Notes under the pieces: model-generated
The model's database searches: none
Told to the model about the DNA's origin: nothing
Seen by the model: only the letters and a program-made list of their open reading frames with translations
Part shown: positions 32,685 through 42,814 of the stretch, in pieces
How positions within the stretch are numbered: position 1 is the stretch's first letter
Layout: every line of letters begins with the position of its first letter
NCBI GenBank assembly: GCA_900316475.1
Contig: ONDA01000002.1
Coordinates: 1 to 64,000, forward strand
DNA length: 64,000 bases
Reading direction: 5' to 3'
Origin: an uncultured Prevotellaceae bacterium
GTDB lineage: Bacteria; Bacteroidota; Bacteroidia; Bacteroidales; Bacteroidaceae
Position numbers and translations under genes: made by a program

Positions 32685-35600
32685 ATGCAAACCAAATTTA
32701 AGACCTTACGGATTGCACTGTTGCTTGCCCTCACGATGATCGTGGGAACCATTCAGGCGCAGACAATCAGTGGACACGTGAAAGACGCCACGGGTGAAGA
32801 TGTCATTGGAGCCTCTGTATTAGAGCAAGGCACCAAGAACGGCACTGTGACTGATTTCAACGGTAACTTCACCTTGAAGCTGACGGGCAAGAAAGCCATC
32901 GTCATCTCCTACATCGGCATGAAGACCCAAACAGTGAACGTGGCCGGCAAGACCAGTGTGGAAGTGACCCTTGAGGACGACGAGACCACTCTGCAGGATG
33001 TCGTTGTCGTAGGTTACGGCACCGTAAAGAAGACCGACCTGACGGGTTCCGTTAGTTCTGTGAATACAGAGCAGCTGAATGCCAAAGGTGCTCCCTCTGT
33101 ATTAGGAAACTTACAGGGAAGCAATCCTGGCGTAAACATCACCCAATCCTCAGGCCGTGCCGGTGGTGATTTCAATATCGAAATTCGTGGTAAGTCGTCA
33201 ATCAACTCTGACACGAAACCACTATATGTGGTTGATGGTGTGATGTGTTCCGACATCCAGTGGCTCAACCCGCAGGACATCGAGCGCATCGACATATTGA
33301 AAGATGCATCTTCTACTGCCATCTATGGTTCTCGCGCCACAGCCGGTGTCGTCATGGTTACGACAAAAGGCGGTCTGAGTATCAAAAAAGACCAAAAGCC
33401 GACTATCAGCTATGATGGTTATTATGGTGTTACGAATACTGCCCGTATGCCAGACTTCATGGATGGCGAGAGCTTCTACAGGTATCGCTTCATGAAGTTC
33501 TTGACAAACGCCGGTGCAAACGGTGCTGCTTTCCCCGCAGCCAATCCCACTTATCAGATTGGCGGTTCCATTCTGGAGCAGTGCCTGCTGCGTGAGAATG
33601 TCGGCGAGGGTGAATTCATGATGAAGAAAATGCTGGCCTCTGGTGCTACCTATGACTGGCCCGACCTCGTCACCCAGAAAGGAAACCAGCAGAATCACTA
33701 CCTGTCTGTCAGTGGCGGTAGCGAAAGCGTCAACTACCACTTCGGTGTTGGTTACAACAAAGAAAAAGGTATTTATGTTGGTGATGAACAGAGCAAATAT
33801 AGCTTCAAGGGAAGCGTTGATGCCAGAATTAATAAGGTTATCAGTGCCGGATTCAGCTTCAACGTGGCCAACATCAACCATGACTATGGAAACGATGATG
33901 CCATCAGAGTTGCTTTCCGTATGAACCCCTATATGATTCCATACGACAAAGACGGCAATGTCAACCATCTGCCCGGCAACTATCAGTCTCTCGGCACCTG
34001 CTCTTCCTATCAGTTCTCTGATCAGGTCAGTGCACTTGACTTGCTGAAGAACACTTCAAAGTCTCGTGAGACATGGCGCGCATTAGGTAATTTCTATATC
34101 AAATTGGATATCCTGAAGGGCTTAGACTTCAAGACGACATTCTCGCCCAACTATTCTTCTTACCGCCAGGGTGCCTTTACGGGTTACATCAATCCCACAA
34201 CAGGCAAGACCTATGCTGACGCAGACACGAACTCAGCAACGCTTACCAACCAGCGTGGATTCTCCTGGACCTGGGACAACATCATCAACTACAACACGAC
34301 TATCGCTAAAGATCACAACATCGGTCTGATGGCACTTATGTCAATGGAATCCAGCAATACAGAAACATCTGCATGGACAGCTGATGGTGTCATGGAAAAT
34401 ACGGACTGGTGGAATATGAAATCAGGAGATTTCAATAAGGAAAGTTCAAGCAACTCATACACAGAGAACAGCATGATCTCCTATGCTCTGCGTGCCAACT
34501 ACAATTGGAAGAGCCGCTACCTCCTGACAGCAACCGTACGTTGGGATGGTTCGTCCAAGTTGACCAAGGACGAGCGCTGGGGCTGCTTCCCCTCTGTTGC
34601 TGCTGCCTGGCGCATCACAGAAGAGCCTTTCATGCAGAAAGTCGATTGGCTGAGCAACCTGAAGTTACGCTTGAGCTATGGTGTGACGGGTAACAACACG
34701 GGTATTGGCAACTTCGAGACCCAGCAAACCGTTGCAGGTCCTGTCTATTACTATCTGAACGGAGCTTATCAGAAAGGATTTTATCCTTCAGGCATTGTAA
34801 ATACCATCCTGCAGTGGGAGACTTCTCACGAGATTAATGCCGGTTTGGATTTCGGCTTCCTCAAAGGTCGTATTAGCGGTACATTGGATGTCTACCAGAA
34901 GACATCTAAGGAACTGCTCTTCGACGTCAAGTTGCCATTGGTATCTGGTGGAGACTATCTGACCACCAACGTAGGCAGTGTTCGCAACCGTGGTGTGGAA
35001 ATCAGCTTAACAACCGTCAACATCGAGTCGAAGGACTGGAACTGGCAGACCACATTCAATTTTGCACACAACCAGAACGAGGTACGCGAAATTAACGGCA
35101 CAGGTGACCGTCTGCTTAGCGGCAAGCCTACTGGCAACCTCTTCATCGGCTACTCAGCCACTAACGTTTGGGGCTATGAGTGGGGTGGCATCGTTTCTGA
35201 CAGGATGATGACCGTTCCCGACAATGCCATTGCCAAAGCTAAAGGCTTTACTCCCGGTGAGCAGGTTCGTGAGTACGACTACTTCTACCAGTGTTATAAC
35301 CTGACAGAAGGTCAGCCTTGGGTAGTCGACCGCGACGGCAACGGCGTAATTGACGCTGAAGACAAGAGCATCTGGAACAGCAATCCCGCATGGACAGGCA
35401 GTTTCACCTCTAACCTCTCATGGAAGAACATCGATTTCTCGTTCTCGCTCTATACCAAGCAGAACTATAAGGTGTTCTCTGACTTCCTCAATGGCGACAT
35501 CTTAGCCATGAACGACCGTGGACGCCAGAAACTTGCTATGGACTGGTACATTCCTGCCGGTACTCTGATTGACTGTGACGGTGTGAACGCAGATGGTACC

Positions 35601-35948
35601 TATATCAATCCGAAGTATCAGGAAACGACTCACTACGGTGATTACCCCTTCCCCAACAATGGTGGTTTGAATTCTGGTGTGGGTGCTCATAAATCATATT
35701 GGGATGAAGCAAAGAGTATTGTTGATGCATCTTACGTTAAAGTGAAGAACATCACATTGGGCTATACATTCCCGAAGAGCCTCATCAACAAGATTGGCTG
35801 CAATCACTTGCGTCTCTATGCTACAGTGACCAATCCGTTCGTATTTACAAGCTATGAAGGCTTCGACCCGGAATGGGCTGATGCAGCTGCAAAGAACGAT
35901 GGTCCAAGCACTATTACATACCAGTTTGGTGCAAGCATTAAATTCTAA
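32685..35948 (+). CDS. SusC-like TonB-dependent outer-membrane transporter, pair 1
   Basis: A 1087-residue outer-membrane importer. Signal peptide to ~residue 26 ('TIQAQTISG'), carboxypeptidase-regulatory-like domain ~27-105 ('VKDATGEDVIGASV'), TonB-box/plug region with 'DVVVVGYGTVKKTDLTGSVSSV' and 'LYVVDGVMCSDIQWLNPQDIERIDILKDASSTAIYGSRA', then a 22-strand barrel ending 'FGASIKF'. This is the RagA/SusC family; energy comes from TonB-ExbBD. With the SusD partner 18 bp downstream it forms a pedal-bin complex; the surrounding enzymes suggest oligogalacturonides as cargo. Confidence 0.95.
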   Translation: MQTKFKTLRIALLLALTMIVGTIQAQTISGHVKDATGEDVIGASVLEQGTKNGTVTDFNGNFTLKLTGKKAIVISYIGMKTQTVNVAGKTSVEVTLEDDETTLQDVVVVGYGTVKKTDLTGSVSSVNTEQLNAKGAPSVLGNLQGSNPGVNITQSSGRAGGDFNIEIRGKSSINSDTKPLYVVDGVMCSDIQWLNPQDIERIDILKDASSTAIYGSRATAGVVMVTTKGGLSIKKDQKPTISYDGYYGVTNTARMPDFMDGESFYRYRFMKFLTNAGANGAAFPAANPTYQIGGSILEQCLLRENVGEGEFMMKKMLASGATYDWPDLVTQKGNQQNHYLSVSGGSESVNYHFGVGYNKEKGIYVGDEQSKYSFKGSVDARINKVISAGFSFNVANINHDYGNDDAIRVAFRMNPYMIPYDKDGNVNHLPGNYQSLGTCSSYQFSDQVSALDLLKNTSKSRETWRALGNFYIKLDILKGLDFKTTFSPNYSSYRQGAFTGYINPTTGKTYADADTNSATLTNQRGFSWTWDNIINYNTTIAKDHNIGLMALMSMESSNTETSAWTADGVMENTDWWNMKSGDFNKESSSNSYTENSMISYALRANYNWKSRYLLTATVRWDGSSKLTKDERWGCFPSVAAAWRITEEPFMQKVDWLSNLKLRLSYGVTGNNTGIGNFETQQTVAGPVYYYLNGAYQKGFYPSGIVNTILQWETSHEINAGLDFGFLKGRISGTLDVYQKTSKELLFDVKLPLVSGGDYLTTNVGSVRNRGVEISLTTVNIESKDWNWQTTFNFAHNQNEVREINGTGDRLLSGKPTGNLFIGYSATNVWGYEWGGIVSDRMMTVPDNAIAKAKGFTPGEQVREYDYFYQCYNLTEGQPWVVDRDGNGVIDAEDKSIWNSNPAWTGSFTSNLSWKNIDFSFSLYTKQNYKVFSDFLNGDILAMNDRGRQKLAMDWYIPAGTLIDCDGVNADGTYINPKYQETTHYGDYPFPNNGGLNSGVGAHKSYWDEAKSIVDASYVKVKNITLGYTFPKSLINKIGCNHLRLYATVTNPFVFTSYEGFDPEWADAAAKNDGPSTITYQFGASIKF

Positions 35949-35966
35949 TTTATAAAAAGCAATACA

Positions 35967-37802
35967 ATGAAAAAGAGCATATTTTCAACAGTTATTGTCG
36001 CACTTCTGTCAGGAATGGTCCTAACGAGTTGTAGCGATTTCCTTGATGCAGAGAACAAGTCTGCTGGCGGGCAAACGACCGATAAATTCTTTGGAGGTGA
36101 TGTCTCATCACTTCTTGTCACTGCCTACAACAGCTTTGATGCACTCGTCAATCAAGTTCCCATATACGAGCAGGGTACCGACCTCTATATCAATACCCGT
36201 GGTCACGCAGCTGGCGAATTCAACGAATACACCTTCACACCAGCTTCCTCTACTATTGAAAATTATTATTCTAACGCGTATAAGGCTATCAATTATGCGA
36301 ATGCTGTCATCTTCTACGCAAATGCCAGCTCAAAGGAAGCGCAGGAAGCCCGATTCCTCCGTGCCTGGGGCTACTATATGCTTACCCAGCAGTTTGGCAG
36401 CGTTCCTTATATCACAAGCTATATCAACACGCCAGAGAGGAACTATCCCCGTAAGGATTTGAATGAAATCTACTCAGCTCTCATTGAAGACCTAACCGAT
36501 CTCTACAACAACTCTTCACTCGATGCCAACAGCGATCACAAAGGACGTGCTTCGAAGCAGGCTGTGGCAGCACTTCTGGCAAAGATTTGTCTGGCAGCTG
36601 CATGGGACATTGACACCTCGCTCAACAATGCCGAGCAGGGCACTTACACTGTCAATGACAAAAGCCGTTTCGCTCTGGCAGCTTCTTGGGCTGAGAAGGC
36701 TATCAACGGTATTAACCTGACGATGTCGTTTGATGACAAATGGTCTCCTACCAATGAGGCTAATGCCGAGGAGATTTTCTCTATTATGTATGAGCGCGCC
36801 AATTATCCTGGCGACGAGACCAGCGGAGGTCATAGCCGTCAGAACGACTTTGGAGGCTACTATGGCAACTGCGTTAAGCTGGGTCTGAAAAATGTCGGCA
36901 GCGACAACCAGCAGAGTGAAAAGAGCATGTATCTCTTTGAGAAAGGCGATAAGCGCTACGAGGGCACTTATATGACTACGCTTTACAACGCAGAACTGCT
37001 GGCAAGCGGTGATGCCGCATGGGGAACTTCAGGTTACTATGCCTATTATAACCTAACAGCCGACAAGCTGGCCAGTCAGCCCATCGCAAACCGCTTCTAT
37101 CCTTATTATGCGACTGTTGAGGAGGTCAAGGCCGACATCGAGGCCCACAAGTCTCAGTTCGTACAGGGCAATTGCACCAACGCAGTCATCGTGGCTATTC
37201 TTTCTTCACCCGTCATCAAATTCTCCTTTGACAAGAACGGCAATTATACGCAGTCCTCTATCAGTGTTGCCGAATATAACACTCAGGTCAACAACGGTGT
37301 CTGCGTGAAGAAGTTCGACGATCCCGAGTCCGCACAGGTAGCAGGCTCCAACGACTATCGCAACCTTGTAGTATTCCATGTTAGCGATATGTATCTTATT
37401 GCAGCCGAAGCCTACCTTATGGCTGGCGAGACTGCTCAGGCTCTCACCAAGCTGAATGCAGTCAGAAACCGTGCCGGTTTGGCAAGTCTGTCGTCGTTCA
37501 ACACTTATAATGTAGAATATAACACACCTGCTTCCTTCACACTAAGAGACATAGACGTCATCCTTGACGAGCGCGCCCGTGAGCTCTACGCTGAAGGACA
37601 CCGTTGGGTCGACCTCCGCCGTACCAAGCAGCTGATTCGCTACAATGTGGCATTCAACACCTATATCAATACGGCAAGCCAGATGGCCGACGTGTTAGGC
37701 AACTACAAATGGCTACGTCCTATACCTGAAAACGAAATCAGTTCTAATACAGGTATTTCCAACGCTGACCAAAATCCCGGATACGGTGGCGTAACAGAAT
37801 AA
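35967..37802 (+). CDS. SusD-like surface glycan-binding lipoprotein, pair 1
   Basis: A 611-residue lipoprotein. The lipobox 'GMVLTSCSDFLD' places the lipidated Cys at ~22, and the following acidic residues fit surface export. Motifs of RagB/SusD: 'EARFLRAWGYYMLTQQFG' (TPR-like helices), 'YLIAAEAYLMAGETAQALTKLNAVRNRAG', 'ILDERARELYAEGHRWVDLRRTKQLI' and the end 'WLRPIPENEISSNTGISNADQNPGY'. It caps the SusC barrel and captures the oligosaccharide at the cell surface. Confidence 0.95.
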   Translation: MKKSIFSTVIVALLSGMVLTSCSDFLDAENKSAGGQTTDKFFGGDVSSLLVTAYNSFDALVNQVPIYEQGTDLYINTRGHAAGEFNEYTFTPASSTIENYYSNAYKAINYANAVIFYANASSKEAQEARFLRAWGYYMLTQQFGSVPYITSYINTPERNYPRKDLNEIYSALIEDLTDLYNNSSLDANSDHKGRASKQAVAALLAKICLAAAWDIDTSLNNAEQGTYTVNDKSRFALAASWAEKAINGINLTMSFDDKWSPTNEANAEEIFSIMYERANYPGDETSGGHSRQNDFGGYYGNCVKLGLKNVGSDNQQSEKSMYLFEKGDKRYEGTYMTTLYNAELLASGDAAWGTSGYYAYYNLTADKLASQPIANRFYPYYATVEEVKADIEAHKSQFVQGNCTNAVIVAILSSPVIKFSFDKNGNYTQSSISVAEYNTQVNNGVCVKKFDDPESAQVAGSNDYRNLVVFHVSDMYLIAAEAYLMAGETAQALTKLNAVRNRAGLASLSSFNTYNVEYNTPASFTLRDIDVILDERARELYAEGHRWVDLRRTKQLIRYNVAFNTYINTASQMADVLGNYKWLRPIPENEISSNTGISNADQNPGYGGVTE

Positions 37803-37834
37803 ACTATCAGAACAACGAAAAAAGATTTTAGAAT

Positions 37835-38296
37835 ATGAAAAAGATAATATATTCATTAGCTGTGCTTTTCGCATGTAGTTGCGCCTTCATATCCTGTGGA
37901 GATGATGACGACAGCACAACTTTTAGCACAACACCAGAAAAAGAATCCGCTGGCATCTATTCCGGCACCTGGACTGTTACTTTGGACAACGAATCATACT
38001 CTGGAGCTGGTTCCATCACCTTGGAAGCCACTAACACGGTTTATCAAACAAATGTCACCTTCAGTTCACAGCTTGAAAATAGCAGCCTTAATGTTAGTGA
38101 GACATCTATAGCCAACATCACCCATGCTGGCAAAGGTTATATCTTCAATAACAACACGGATTCTAATCCATTAGGATCTGGTTTTAGTGGCAAGATTGAC
38201 GATAGTGGCAATATGTATGTCAATTTCCAAAAACAAGTAAAAGTGGGACGTAAGCAGTACATCTACACTTATGTGTTTGCGGGAAAGAAGAATTAA
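37835..38296 (+). CDS. Small surface lipoprotein of the PUL (153 aa)
   Basis: A 153-residue protein with a lipoprotein signal peptide: 'CSCAFISCGDDDDS', lipidated Cys at ~21. The run of four Asp directly after the Cys is the kind of acidic export signal that sends Bacteroidota lipoproteins to the cell surface. The rest is beta-rich ('GIYSGTWTVTLDNESYSGAGSITLEA') and resembles a small calycin-like or binding barrel. It is 32 bp after susD, so it is probably an accessory glycan-binding lipoprotein. No family is recognised with certainty. Confidence 0.75.
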   Translation: MKKIIYSLAVLFACSCAFISCGDDDDSTTFSTTPEKESAGIYSGTWTVTLDNESYSGAGSITLEATNTVYQTNVTFSSQLENSSLNVSETSIANITHAGKGYIFNNNTDSNPLGSGFSGKIDDSGNMYVNFQKQVKVGRKQYIYTYVFAGKKN

Positions 38297-38341
38297 TGAT
38301 TTCTACAACAAGAATTTATTTATTCTAACAGATGCCTGATT

Positions 38342-38371
38342 AGAGGGGGCATTGAAATACATGTCCCCTCT
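38342..38371 (+). terminator. Terminator after the first SusC/D operon
   Basis: AGAGGGGGCAT (38342-38352) pairs with ATGTCCCCTCT (38361-38371), with one G-U pair. It lies 45 bp past the lipoprotein stop; the downstream T content is low. Confidence 0.6.
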
Positions 38372-38398
38372 TCCACTACAAAAAATCAATGAGAATAT

Positions 38399-38429
38399 TT
38401 TGGTATTTGAAAATTTAGCTATATCTTTG
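38399..38429 (+). promoter_or_regulatory. Sigma-ABfr promoter of the 296-aa exported protein
   Basis: TTTG (38399-38402), 19 bases, then TATCTTTG (38422-38429). It gives the next gene its own transcript, bounded by terminators on both sides. Confidence 0.78.
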
Positions 38430-38480
38430 CAGCGGATGTAATTTATCCCTATTTATTAATAAACTTAAAAACAAAAAAGT

Positions 38481-39371
38481 ATGAAGAAAATTTTACTTAG
38501 CGCAGTGGCTCTTGTAGCCGCTATGAGCATGAATGCTCAGGTATTCCAAATGAACGGTGAGGCCCAGGGTCTCTCTAGTGATTTGTCAGACGTCGCAGCT
38601 GGCAAGTCATGGGGAGCTATCGACGGTGCCGTTGACATCAGCAATGCTTTTGCTACTCAGCATAAGGTTGTGGACTGCAAGAACAATGATTACATCAAGG
38701 CTCTGATTGACGGTAATGAGATTCTTACTACTGGTGGTGTTCAGGGTAACGACAACCCTAAAGATGCAGACGGCGGTAACCCCGCACTGACTCTGAAGCC
38801 TGCCGTAAGCGGTGCTGTCATCCAGCTTGATGCCAAGAAAGATGGTTGGATTTATATTGTTGCCAAGCTGTCAACCAACAAGCAGTACATGGTCTTTGAG
38901 GAAGGTTCTCCTATAGGTTACAAGATCGCTATGGAGGTAAAAGACGACAGAATCTCAAGCAGCGTGCTGAATCTTGAGATCAAGGGCGAAGGTGAGTTTA
39001 ACTACATCCCCGAAGGCAGACAGGTTCAGTGGGTTATCCGCGAGTACCTGAACGACGCCGAAGCTACTACTGCAGGCAACGGTCTGGGTGTGCTCTACTT
39101 CCCCGTTGCTAAGGACTGCAAGTACCTGGCTCACGCTACCGGTTCGAAGATTTCTTGGAGCGGCATCTACTTCTCTGAGAACGAGGCCGCCAGCATCAAG
39201 GTGGCTAAGGAAGACGGTACAGAATTCTCAATCCTCGCTGATCCCGCTTCAGTTAAGAACATCAAGGTTGACGCACAGAACGGTGCTGCCTACAATGCTG
39301 CTGGCCAGCAGGTGGGTGCAGGCTACAAGGGTCTGGTCATCAAGGATGGCAAGAAATTCTTTCAGAAGTAA
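38481..39371 (+). CDS. Exported protein of unknown function with the C-terminal tail motif (296 aa)
   Basis: A 296-residue protein with a short signal peptide (MKKILLSAVALVAAMSMNAQ) and a beta-rich mature domain ('GAVIQLDAKKDGWIYIVAKLSTNKQYMVFEEG', 'VQWVIREYLNDAE'). The last ~30 residues, 'YNAAGQQVGAGYKGLVIKDGKKFFQK', are the same tail as on the pectin enzymes. No catalytic motif is seen. It is a single-gene transcript between two SusC/D operons, so it may be an abundant exported binding protein, but that is only inferred from position. Confidence 0.8.
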   Translation: MKKILLSAVALVAAMSMNAQVFQMNGEAQGLSSDLSDVAAGKSWGAIDGAVDISNAFATQHKVVDCKNNDYIKALIDGNEILTTGGVQGNDNPKDADGGNPALTLKPAVSGAVIQLDAKKDGWIYIVAKLSTNKQYMVFEEGSPIGYKIAMEVKDDRISSSVLNLEIKGEGEFNYIPEGRQVQWVIREYLNDAEATTAGNGLGVLYFPVAKDCKYLAHATGSKISWSGIYFSENEAASIKVAKEDGTEFSILADPASVKNIKVDAQNGAAYNAAGQQVGAGYKGLVIKDGKKFFQK

Positions 39372-39384
39372 TTGAGCACAAAAG

Positions 39385-39417
39385 ACTGCCCGTTTCCATA
39401 GCAAGGAGACGGGCAGT
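39385..39417 (+). terminator. Terminator after the 296-aa exported protein gene
   Basis: ACTGCCCGTTTCC (39385-39397) pairs with GGAGACGGGCAGT (39405-39417) with one G-U pair, followed by seven T residues. Strong intrinsic terminator. Confidence 0.92.
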
Positions 39418-39447
39418 TTTTTTATTTCCGTTAAAACGCACGTGAAA

Positions 39448-39479
39448 TTTGGTGGAATAATAAAATTATAGTATCTTTG
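39448..39479 (+). promoter_or_regulatory. Sigma-ABfr promoter of the second SusC/SusD operon
   Basis: TTTG (39448-39451), 20 bases, then TATCTTTG (39472-39479), 52 bp before the susC start. Confidence 0.8.
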
Positions 39480-39531
39480 CAGCGTAAGTTTACATTTACA
39501 CAAATAATAATTACTAAAACTAATCAAATTT

Positions 39532-42500
39532 ATGTCTGAAAAATTAAAGAGTATCAGAGCGACGCTTGTGTTGGCCCTACTGCTGATAGCGGGTTCAGTG
39601 CACGCGCAACAGACCGTCAAGGTCAACGTGAAGGACTCGAGCGGCGAGGCTGTCATCGGTGCCAGTATCATTGAGAAGGGCACGAAGAATGGCGGCATTA
39701 CCGACTACGACGGTAATTTTACCCTCAAGTCAACGGGCAAGCCCGTCACCATCTCGTACGTCGGTATGAAGACGAAGACGGTTGACGTCAAAGGCAAGAC
39801 CTCCATCAACGTTGTCCTGGAAGATGACAACACTACACTGAACGACATCGTAGTCATCGGTTACGGCACCGTTCGCAAGAAAGACCTGACGGGTTCCGTC
39901 TCGTCACTGAGTTCGAAGCAGGTGGAGAACATCCCCGTGAGCAACATCTCAGAGGCCATGACCGGTAAGATGGCTGGTGTGAACATCACCACCACTGAGG
40001 GTGCGCCCGATGCTGACGTGAAGATCCGCGTACGTGGCGGCGGCTCACTGTCGCAGGACAACTCACCGCTCTACATCGTCGACGGCTTCCCCGTGTCGAG
40101 CATTGGCGACATTGCCCCGAGTGAAATCCAGAGTATCGACGTTCTGAAAGATGCATCGTCGACGGCCATCTACGGTGCCCGTGGTGCCAACGGTGTTATC
40201 ATCATCACCACAAAGAGCGGCTCCGAGGGCAAGACTCAGGTATCGTTCAACGCCTCACACGGTTGGAAACAGATAACGAAGGAGGTGAAGGTCATGTCGC
40301 CCTATAACTATGCCCTCTACCAGTACGAGTTAGGCTCTACGGACTACGGCAACTACAACGACTTGGACATCTGGCGCTCTGTCGAGGGCAGCAACTGGCA
40401 GGACGAGGTCTTTGGACGCACCGGTCACCAGACGCAGTACAACGCCAACGTCAGCGGCGGTTCAAAAGACTTCAAGTTCAACGTCGGCTTCAACCATAAT
40501 GACGAGAAGAGCATTATGATGGGTTCTGGCTATGAGAAGAATAACATCAGTGCCAAGATCAACGCCAACCTGAACAAGTGGCTGTCGATTGACTTCAACG
40601 GCCGTATGGCTTACACCACGCTCGACGGTCTGAACGGCGGTGCCGACACCAACGAGTCGAATGCTGCCAACGGCATCGTGGCCAACACCGTACGCTGGGC
40701 ACCTGTCGAGACCCTCGGCAGTGGCAGCGACGACGAGGACGAGGAGAACAGCACTTCTACCCGCCGTACGCCCTACCAGCGTATCACCGCCACCTACAAA
40801 TATCAAGAGCGTTTCCAGCAGAGCTATAATGGCGGTCTGAACTGGAAACCCATCAAGAACTTCACTTTCCGCACAGAGTTCGGCTACACCTGGAAGTACA
40901 ACAATACCGATCAGGTCTGGGGAGCCGACGCCACTACCAACTCGAAGTACGGCTATAACGGTGCTCCGCAGGCACAGTTTGTCCGCGTGACCAGCCAGAA
41001 CTGGCGTAACGCCAACACCCTGACTTATGACAACCGTAAGCTCTTCGGTGGCCGCGACCATCTGAATGTGCTTATCGGCCAGGAGTGGTCGAGTTCGAAG
41101 CAGACCTCGCGCACCAGCACGTCGGTAGCCTACCCCACCTCGATGACCATTGACGAGGTGCTTGCCCATACCACCAGCGGCACGGCTCTGAACAACGAGG
41201 GCACGATAGCCGCCGACGAGAACCTGCTGTCATACTTCGGACGTATCAACTACACGTTTGCCGAGCGTTATCTGGCAACATTCACCATGCGTGCCGACGG
41301 TTCGTCAAAGTTTGGCGACGGCCACCGTTGGGGAATCTTCCCCTCACTGGCACTGGCCTGGCGTCTGTCAGAGGAGAGTTTCATGAAGAGCACACAGTCG
41401 TGGCTGTCTAACCTGAAGCTGCGCCTCTCATTCGGTACGGCTGGTAACAACCGCATCAACTCCGGCCTTATCCAGACCACCTATACCGTCACCGGTACAT
41501 CGGGCAAGACGCCGTTCTTCAACGAGAACCGCGCCGTTATGCTGCAGCACGGCACCTACCTCTACAATCCCGACCTGAAGTGGGAGACCACCGTCACCCG
41601 TAACCTTGGTATCGACTTTGGCTTCCTCGGCGGACGCATCAACGGTACCCTCGACCTCTACTGGAACACCACCAAAGACTTGCTCATGCGCAGCGTCGTT
41701 CCCTCGAACTCGGGTTACAGCTATCAGTATCAGAACTTCGGCAAGACGTCGAACAAGGGTGTCGAGCTGACGCTCAACGCTGCCATCATCGACAAGAAGG
41801 ACTTCGGACTGAACTTCAACGCCAACATCTCTTATAATAAGAATAAGATTGAGGAAGTGGCCGTCGATAACCCCTGGCAGAACTACGCCTGGGCCGGTTC
41901 GACCATGGCAAACAACGACAACTTCTTCATCGAGGAAGGCGGTCGCTTAGGCGAACTCTGGGGCTATAAGCTCAACGGCTACTACACCGTCTACGACCCG
42001 GCTACCGGCACTGGTGACCTGCGCTACAATGGCCGTGCCTGGGAACTCGTCAACGGCACCGACAACAGCTATACGCTCTTCGGCGGTAACCTCTATCCCG
42101 GCGTGCCCAAGGTGGAGACCGATGAGAATGGCGATCCCCTGAAGCAGCGTCTGGGCAACACCGTGCCCACGACCACTGGCGGCTTCGGCTTCGACGGCCA
42201 CTTCAAGGGCTTCGACTTCACCGTCTTCCTGAACTACTCCATCGGCAACAAGCTGCTCAACGGCACGAAGCTGGCCAACGCCTTCTATGCCGGTTCAGCA
42301 CGTAACTATAACCTGGTGGACGACTTCAACGTCGAGAACCGCTATACCTGGATCGACCCGAACAACGGCATGAACCTCGGCCGCCCGTCGGCATCGACAC
42401 TTGCCGCCTATGGCAGCAACGAGGCACTGATGTCGCGCCTGAACGAACTGAACCAGGGTAAGGAGATGTACAACCCCGCTGGCGTAACGGCCATGCAGCT

Positions 42501-42771
42501 CATCGACTACGCTGTCGAGGACGCCTCGTTCCTGCGCCTGCAGAACGTCACCGTCGGCTACACACTGCCCAAGAAGCTGGTGCAGAAGGTGTGGCTGTCA
42601 AACGTACGCATCTACTTCACTGGCTATAACCTCCTGACCTTTACCGGCTATACGGGCTACGACCCCGAGGTTGACACCAGTTCAAAGAGCAATCCCATGT
42701 GTCCTGGCATCGACTACGCCGCCTACCCGAAGAGCCGCTCTTACGTAGCCGGCATCAACGTGTCGTTCTAA
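39532..42771 (+). CDS. SusC-like TonB-dependent outer-membrane transporter, pair 2
   Basis: A 1079-residue RagA/SusC protein. After the signal peptide ('LLLIAGSVHAQQ') come a carboxypeptidase-regulatory-like domain ('VKDSSGEAVIGASIIEKG'), the plug ('DIVVIGYGTVRKKDLTGSVSSL', 'LYIVDGFPVSSIGDIAPSEIQSIDVLKDASSTAIYGARGANGV') and the beta-barrel ending in 'YVAGINVSF'. It is clearly diverged from pair 1 outside the plug, so the two transporters probably take different pectic fragments. G+C is higher than in pair 1. The SusD partner follows after 43 bp. Confidence 0.95.
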   Translation: MSEKLKSIRATLVLALLLIAGSVHAQQTVKVNVKDSSGEAVIGASIIEKGTKNGGITDYDGNFTLKSTGKPVTISYVGMKTKTVDVKGKTSINVVLEDDNTTLNDIVVIGYGTVRKKDLTGSVSSLSSKQVENIPVSNISEAMTGKMAGVNITTTEGAPDADVKIRVRGGGSLSQDNSPLYIVDGFPVSSIGDIAPSEIQSIDVLKDASSTAIYGARGANGVIIITTKSGSEGKTQVSFNASHGWKQITKEVKVMSPYNYALYQYELGSTDYGNYNDLDIWRSVEGSNWQDEVFGRTGHQTQYNANVSGGSKDFKFNVGFNHNDEKSIMMGSGYEKNNISAKINANLNKWLSIDFNGRMAYTTLDGLNGGADTNESNAANGIVANTVRWAPVETLGSGSDDEDEENSTSTRRTPYQRITATYKYQERFQQSYNGGLNWKPIKNFTFRTEFGYTWKYNNTDQVWGADATTNSKYGYNGAPQAQFVRVTSQNWRNANTLTYDNRKLFGGRDHLNVLIGQEWSSSKQTSRTSTSVAYPTSMTIDEVLAHTTSGTALNNEGTIAADENLLSYFGRINYTFAERYLATFTMRADGSSKFGDGHRWGIFPSLALAWRLSEESFMKSTQSWLSNLKLRLSFGTAGNNRINSGLIQTTYTVTGTSGKTPFFNENRAVMLQHGTYLYNPDLKWETTVTRNLGIDFGFLGGRINGTLDLYWNTTKDLLMRSVVPSNSGYSYQYQNFGKTSNKGVELTLNAAIIDKKDFGLNFNANISYNKNKIEEVAVDNPWQNYAWAGSTMANNDNFFIEEGGRLGELWGYKLNGYYTVYDPATGTGDLRYNGRAWELVNGTDNSYTLFGGNLYPGVPKVETDENGDPLKQRLGNTVPTTTGGFGFDGHFKGFDFTVFLNYSIGNKLLNGTKLANAFYAGSARNYNLVDDFNVENRYTWIDPNNGMNLGRPSASTLAAYGSNEALMSRLNELNQGKEMYNPAGVTAMQLIDYAVEDASFLRLQNVTVGYTLPKKLVQKVWLSNVRIYFTGYNLLTFTGYTGYDPEVDTSSKSNPMCPGIDYAAYPKSRSYVAGINVSF

Positions 42772-42772
42772 A

Positions 42773-42800
42773 AATTGATAATTGAAAATTGATAATTGAA
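42773..42800. repeat. Short AT-rich direct repeat between susC2 and susD2
   Basis: AATTGATAATTGAA occurs twice in tandem with a 14-bp period, just before the susD ATG at 42815. Such TTGATAATTG units are common spacers in Bacteroidota operons. Confidence 0.6.
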
Positions 42801-42814
42801 AAGAGAAACATAAT